Assembly: GCF_020520425.1 (NCBI RefSeq)
Contig: NC_079489.1
Location: 85,573,810-85,637,809 of the forward strand
Source: Spinacia oleracea
Taxonomy: Eukaryota; Streptophyta; Magnoliopsida; Caryophyllales; Amaranthaceae
DNA length: 64,000 bases
Reading direction: 5' to 3'
This document shows, one piece after another, positions 58,755 to 64,000 of the stretch. The position numbers and the translations under genes are program-made. The notes under the pieces were generated by a model that saw only the letters and a program-made list of their open reading frames with translations, was not told the origin of the DNA and did not search any database. Every line of letters begins with the position of its first letter. Positions within the stretch are counted from its first letter, which is position 1.

Positions 58755-61255
58755 AAATAATGAAAAGAAAAACATGTATTTATATTTTCAAAAAAAAAAG
58801 AAAAATGTTGACTTCAGCAATCGCGTGACAGCTTGGTTGGCAACAAATCAGTCTTTTGTGTAATTCTGCCTTATATAAAAGTTTGTGTACAGTAAACACT
58901 TCCCGGAGGACAAACATGTGTGAATTACTTAAAAAGTAAGACACCTTATAGAAAACATATGTTTGTAACTATTTATTGAAATACTCGTAAGTGATACACA
59001 AAGTTATACTTTGTACTATTTGCATCGAACCAGTGAGCATATCCAGAAGCGTAGAATAGGGCAGACAGACTTAATTAAACAATATGAGTATTTCAAGCAT
59101 AAAAAAAACAATATGATTTTTCAAATAAGGAAAACAGGGATTTTGAGGGGGGGAAATGAAGAATGAGAGTCCATGTGAGTGCTTCCTAACGAGATCAAGT
59201 AGTGTGCTAGTTTAACCCCTCCTTTAGATGAGTTTGAAACGCGATAACAAATCTTATTACCTTAGAGATCATATATAATACTCTTATTGCCATACTCGTT
59301 TTACTTCTAAAAGATGTATCGGTTAAAATCTATGGTCTGTAGCCAAAAGTATTACTGCTTAACTAATAAACACAAATATAAATGTACTCAATATTCTTTT
59401 TTTAAGAATATGTAACTAAAGAAATATATTGCATGAAATCTTGAAACAACACCAATGTCAATATCTTTCGTGAACATGTAGAATAAGGGTATAGTCAATA
59501 CGAAGTACTTCTCAAAAGACAAAAATAGGTGGATTTGTTAAAAAATCAAACACCCTATAAAATACCTTTTTTTGGGAACTATTTAAGAAATATTCATTGA
59601 TATACTTAGTAAATGGTACTCAAAATTATACTTTGTATTATTTGTATTGAATCAGTGGCGGTTCCAGGCACTTAGTATAGGATATAAACACTTATTAAAC
59701 AATATGAGTATTTCATACATAGAGAAAATAAAATGATTTTCCAAATAAGGAAAGCAAGGATTTTAAGGAAAAAAGTTCAAGAATCAGAGGTATGACAAAT
59801 TAATGTCAGACATGAGGTTAAAACCCGTGACTATTCATATTTAAACTAAGATTTAAATGCACCACCAATTACCACCAAGCTACAACTTATTTTCGATATT
59901 AATCATCATAATATAACAATGTAAAAAGGGTAGATCATTGCCTACCTTCTTTGCATAGTAGATCCCGCCATGTAGTGAACATATCTATCACGAAGCTAAG
60001 AAGGTTAGAAATGGCTTGCTTCATTGAGACATCAAGGCCATGAACCTATGTTGTTAAGTTTCAAACATTCAATAGTTTAGATTAACTTGTACTTTTAAAT
60101 ACGTTATTGTCATGAGAAACATTTTATATATGGGAATAGAAATGGAGGAATATGGAGCGGGATATAAAATAACAACATTATTATCTTTTGTTATTTCCTT
60201 ACCTTACAAAAATATTTATTAAAAACTAGATGCATAATTGTGTAGATTCATTTAAGATTTTTTTTTGGGAAATATGCAATGATGTTCCTTCCTTCAAATG
60301 ATATATGGTTTAGAAGTCATGTTGCGGTCACCCTTCAATGTGAATTTTATTCTCACCACACAAGACAACTCATATCTCTTCCTCCAATGCCCTTATGGTG
60401 TAGATTTGCTCGAAAAGCTACAACAATCTCAAGGTTGGCTTAGTTTCTTGCCTATGCCTAATTCTTCTATTGTAGACAACATGATACACATAAAAATTTC
60501 CATAAGTTTGGGAAAAAATATCAAGAATAACAATTGCTTGGTGGCATATTTGATATGCTAAAAGTACTTTAGTTTGCAATGAGTCTATTTCTATCACGGA
60601 AAGTTATACTGTTATTTGTAACCACTTACATATTTATTCTATTACTAATAATTAGGAGACTTCTAAAGCGACAAGAAAATGATTGCTTCTACAAAGCCTG
60701 CCCACCCCGCAAGGCTCCAAGTCATTTAAAACTCATCTTTGATTGCCAAAAGAGGTATTAACTCTACGAGATTGGGTTTCGTCATTCACAAAAGGGGGGT
60801 GAGGGGGGGTTGTATGCTTGGGTGAGCAAAAACTCCACACCCGGATGCACTCCATTTTATTTGCATAAGCGTCAACTCTAAGAGGAGTCAAGATCATTAT
60901 GACTTTGAAGGCGGCCTAGCTATCATTGCGAGCTTCTTGATCAACAATTGCTACCGGGAAGGTAATCAAGCGCCAAACTTTATGGCGGTTAAAAGGAAGT
61001 TCATGTCATTTTATGTCGTGGTTTTTGTCCTTTGCCCCTTCCCTCTCTCTCTTATCATCAACAAGGATGTTATATGTTGACCCTCTCAAAGGGTTTAATC
61101 TGATTTTTCTTTCTCTATCAAAGAAAAAAAAACGTCTACTTGATTTTAAAGGGGCAAACCTTTGCAAAAAGCCCAACAAAAAGGGATGAACATTTCATCC
61201 TGAAACTACAAGTCCCCTCAAAGAAAAAAAAAAACAAAAAAACAAAATCCTATCC
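58755..61255. other. Gene-poor DNA left of TERT
   Basis: AT-rich, no supported gene. Two copies of a diverged segment, about 58917-59160 and 59520-59770, share ATACTTTGTA.TATTTG, AAACAATATGAGTATTTCA and TTCAAATAAGGAAA words. The frame at 60298-60561 (YLFLQCPYGVDLLEKLQQSQ) could be a LINE zinc-region remnant but is too weak to call. Confidence 0.5.
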
Positions 61256-63333
61256 CTAGTACTTGATTTTCCACAAATAAGAGGAATGAGATTCATCAAC
61301 AGCATACTTGAGTCCAGAGGATATCCTAACATTTGAAACTGCCTCCAGCTTGGTCCTTAACAGATGCAGCAATTCATTGTGTCGTGATTTTTTTTTGCTC
61401 AGCACCCGGATATATGCAGTCAATCCGATCCATATAACTTCAGTTTTTGCTACTTGAAGTACACGATTCCTCTCAGGCGCAAAATTGACTTTATGCATCC
61501 TTCGCTTCATCAGTTTATACATGTATCTGGAAATCAAAACATTAAAGGGAAATAGTTCATATCTTATATTTCACGACAGGACATTTTTAAGAACAACCTG
61601 AAAGTAAAACAGGAGTTATTTGTCCATATTCCATAAATCAGTTTAGAAAGAAAGAGATAAAGATTAACTTGTGTAGATTGGATTTTCAAAAGAAACTCAC
61701 AAGTTTCGCAACAAACTGAGATGATTTTTCTTTCAAAATGAAAAAAGAGAATTACAAGAAAGAGCTTCTGTAGATGTACCTTATTGATCCCTCAATACTA
61801 GACAAGCAGGAACCTGAACGAAGTTTGCACCAGTATGACAATGCTCGGACATAACAATGGAACTTCATTGCACACACCATAAAAGCTTGATACACATTCA
61901 GCCTGATGGTAGCCGGCGAGTTAATACTAGAATCGAAAAATATTGAATGACATTTAGGCCGCATATAGGCACACAACTTAGTCTTGAGTTGACGTCCGGG
62001 TCTATGCTGCCAGTTCACAGTTAATGTCGAACTCAGATGATCATTCAGGTACCTGCTCCAAAGAAGCCACATTAGAATATAAACTTTAGCAACATTTCAT
62101 ATGAGCAATGAAGAATTCACTGTTTGGCATATAACAAAGAATTTGAAGAGATATTATGACCAGTTAGTGTTCAGAAATATCTCACATAACTAAATTCACA
62201 GGATCACAAACTACAACAAACTAGAAGAGAGTTTATATCCAGTTAATGATTCCAATGATTAAGACCGAGCTAGGAATAAAGGCGTTATAGCTCCTCTAGA
62301 AAGACTTCTTCAAGTGCTATCAAGCACATCTGATATGGTGACCCCAACTCTTTCACCTCCCTCCTCAGCTAAAAGAAAATAATCTGATACGAGTAGTAGC
62401 ACTACAGAAACTATTATAGCTACTACTCGGTATTACTGTTTTCTTTTTAAAGCAATCACTGCTTTGATAACAATGATATATCTTCAACTTCTAACAGGAG
62501 TATATAGTATACAAAAATGCGTACCCACTGTGAATACAGGAGTATATAGTATACATTCTGACCTCCACCGCGATGTGATAAGCACGCTTGTATGTTTTCA
62601 TTGGCATTTATAAATATCTAGCATGACTTAAGACACTTCACAAAAAGCTTATTACAAACAAGCAAACAGCAGTCCCCGGAATTTACTTTCATGTTCCAGC
62701 AACGTGATATTGGTCCTCTCAAAAACAAAAATACATACAACAATACAACTTGAAAAAGAAAAAAGACCAGCATAGGAATTACCTACTATAGTCTGCCTGA
62801 ACCTCTAAGGTGCAGCTATTGATAAGCAAGCCACTCCACTGCATAAATGAGACACCATCGCTGCCTACTAAAAGCCTCTTTGAATCAAGCTTATGTGTAC
62901 CGCCATAATCAAAATTCATGCAGAACTTCTCCTGATTCATGTAACAGTTGTATTCTCGGAATCCTCTTTGCAATCTTGAGAAAAAGCTACTAGCCTGCTT
63001 TTTGGATGTTGATACAAACAAAAAGTCATCAACAAACCTAAGTAAGAGATACTTGGGAGACAAAAAAGATACATCTGAAGTAGCTTCAGGAGCAGCACAA
63101 CCATTCTCAGGTCTAATTGTTACGTCATGACCAGATAGAGAAAGATAGGGGAAGATTTTATTCCTTTCCATATGTCCATAGTACAGTGTACAAAGCAAAG
63201 TTGACAAAACACTTCCCTGAGGAATACCAACTGTTTGTAAAAAAAAACATCGGCCTAATTTGAGCACATTTTTCTTCAGATGCTCCTTCAAATTAAACTC
63301 GAGTTCTTTCCTCCTTACAGATATGCTTCGTTC
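61256..63333 (-). CDS. TERT: Telomerase reverse transcriptase, last three exons (5' part outside the window)
   Basis: Exons on the minus strand: 62783-63333, 61780-62053 and 61256-61526 (stop at 61256). Splice sites TTGCAG|GAACG, TAG|GTAATT, GAGCAG|GTACC, AATAAG|GTACAT and TTTCCAG|ATACA keep phase: a split Arg codon joins DYSR to YLNDH and a second joins GSIR to YMYK. Exon one holds the TERT-specific RT motifs: B' (QTVGIPQGSVLSTLLC, LYYGHME), C (LLRFVDDFLFVST, the catalytic Asp pair), D (NCYMNQEKFCMNF) and E (WSGLLINSCTLEVQADYSR). The next exons are the C-terminal extension (RPKCHSIFFDSSINS, AMKFHCYV, YMYKLMKRRM, VIWIGLTAYI), ending SSYLWKIKY. The enzyme adds telomere repeats using telomerase RNA. 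Upstream motifs 1, 2 and A and the N-terminal half must lie beyond 64000. No stops in the exons; it looks functional. Confidence 0.95.
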
Positions 63334-64000
63334 CTGCAACCAATAAATTACACAGAGTACATATCAAGCAGTTTCTTCGTGTCTATCACAGTTGCATACA
63401 ACAAAACTGTTTTCCTGGAGGAAGCATCTTTGAGAGCAGCAACCACAGGTTTTGCAATTGCAACGTATTTCATTACTCAGGTGAGTCAGGTGCCATCTTT
63501 AGTAATATATTTAGTGACACCTCTACTACAAGTACAAATATAACAACTTCAGAGCCTTATCTCTATTTGATGGGGTCGGCTAAATGAACGAATATTTTAT
63601 CTCTGATTAGTCACCAACAAATATCCTCTCCCTCCATTCCCTCCTATCTAGTGCTATTTGCTCAAGTAAACCCATCTACAGTGATGACATCCTCGTTTGA
63701 CTCCCTCCTAGAACTAAATTGGCCCTCCATGTACTCACTTTTGCTTCGACTTAGTCGAAACCCTTAAAATAATAACTTTTGCCTCCATGACTCTTTTAGC
63801 ATCAACCCCAGGTATAGTATCATCGACCAATAAACTATCATCTGCAAACCCCAGGTATAGTATCATACACCATGCTATCTCATCTTGAATAGACCTTGTA
63901 CTAAAGTGCAATGCCCATTTTTCCTTACATTAACAAACAAGAACCTTCAAGCCAGAGTTTTAAACTATAAATGACAAAATAGACCCTGGTTTTAACCCAG
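63334..64000 (-). mobile_element. RTE-type LINE fragment in a TERT intron
   Basis: Minus strand reads FADDSLLVDDTIPGVDAKRV near 63780-63855, then in the next frame FRLSRSKSEYMEGQFSSRR, ESNEDVITVDG (about 63680-63760), which is the RT-end text of plant RTE LINEs. The CCATTTAGCCGACCCCATCA-like 3' end near 63565-63590 also fits. An 18-bp direct repeat (CCAGGTATAGTATCAT) at about 63808 and 63851 shows a small internal duplication. The element body continues past the window. No TERT exon is seen between 63334 and 64000. Confidence 0.7.

Noticed and set aside
60298..60561. Host gene exon or LINE zinc-region
   Set aside because: A weak LFLQCPYGVDLLEKL similarity only; no catalytic motif and no neighbouring LINE domains.
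1..64000. CRISPR arrays, riboswitches, bacterial operons
   Set aside because: Plant nuclear DNA with introns and retrotransposons; the tandem arrays lack the spacer-repeat regularity of CRISPR.

Overview
This window is plant nuclear DNA, and almost all of it is transposable elements. The evidence is plant-type GT-AG introns, Ty1/copia and Ty3/gypsy (Tat/Ogre-like) LTR retrotransposons, plant LINEs, MITEs, a plant mobile domain (PMD) gene, a DUF7745-like gene, and the 3' end of a plant telomerase reverse transcriptase gene. The sequence style suggests a eudicot, possibly Caryophyllales, but nothing here proves the species. The only convincing conserved host gene is TERT at the right edge.

Left third (1-19656). 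A seven-exon PMD gene (116-9179, + strand) is broken by frameshifts, by a nearly complete LINE (1932-6934, perfect 15-bp target duplication in an intron) and by a solo gypsy LTR (7181-8649, TSD AGGAG) that landed three bases into the last exon. A DUF7745-like gene (9893-11273, +) with its own TATA box and one nonsense codon follows. Both lie antisense to a decayed Tat-lineage element on the minus strand: integrase end at 11774, RT remnant, gag, a repeat-filled 5' UTR, a PBS, and a 5' LTR at 17793-19656. This is the position in which extra antisense ORFs are known in Tat elements. A copia solo LTR (12532-13892, TSD CCTTG) splits the integrase.

Middle (19657-40107). An old copia element (copia-1, +) begins inside a 5' LTR whose first about 145 bp are cut off by the Tat LTR. 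Its gag-pol carries many stops and altered catalytic residues. It hosts a 404-bp MITE (24918-25321) and an 11.1-kb non-autonomous Tat-like LTR element (27003-38101, TSD GGTAC, LTRs about 2% different). That element has no gag-pol, several tandem arrays, and an antisense fragment of a YTH-domain (ECT, m6A reader) gene.

Right (40320-58741). A second, degraded LINE on the minus strand is in three pieces. It is split by LTR sequence 41090-53790, which holds a MITE (42618-42909) and a full 9.6-kb copia-2 (43273-52896, minus), and by a second LTR-like insertion ending at 55741. From 58755 to 61255 is gene-poor DNA with a diverged duplication. The last three exons of TERT (61256-63333, minus) follow, then an RTE-type LINE fragment lying in the upstream TERT intron up to the window edge.

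Relative order inferred from nesting: copia-1 predates the Tat and non-autonomous insertions; LINE-2 predates LTR-A, which predates copia-2; the PMD gene predates LINE-1 and the solo LTR. No operon-like logic applies. Apart from TERT, the elements are mobile DNA or its cargo.
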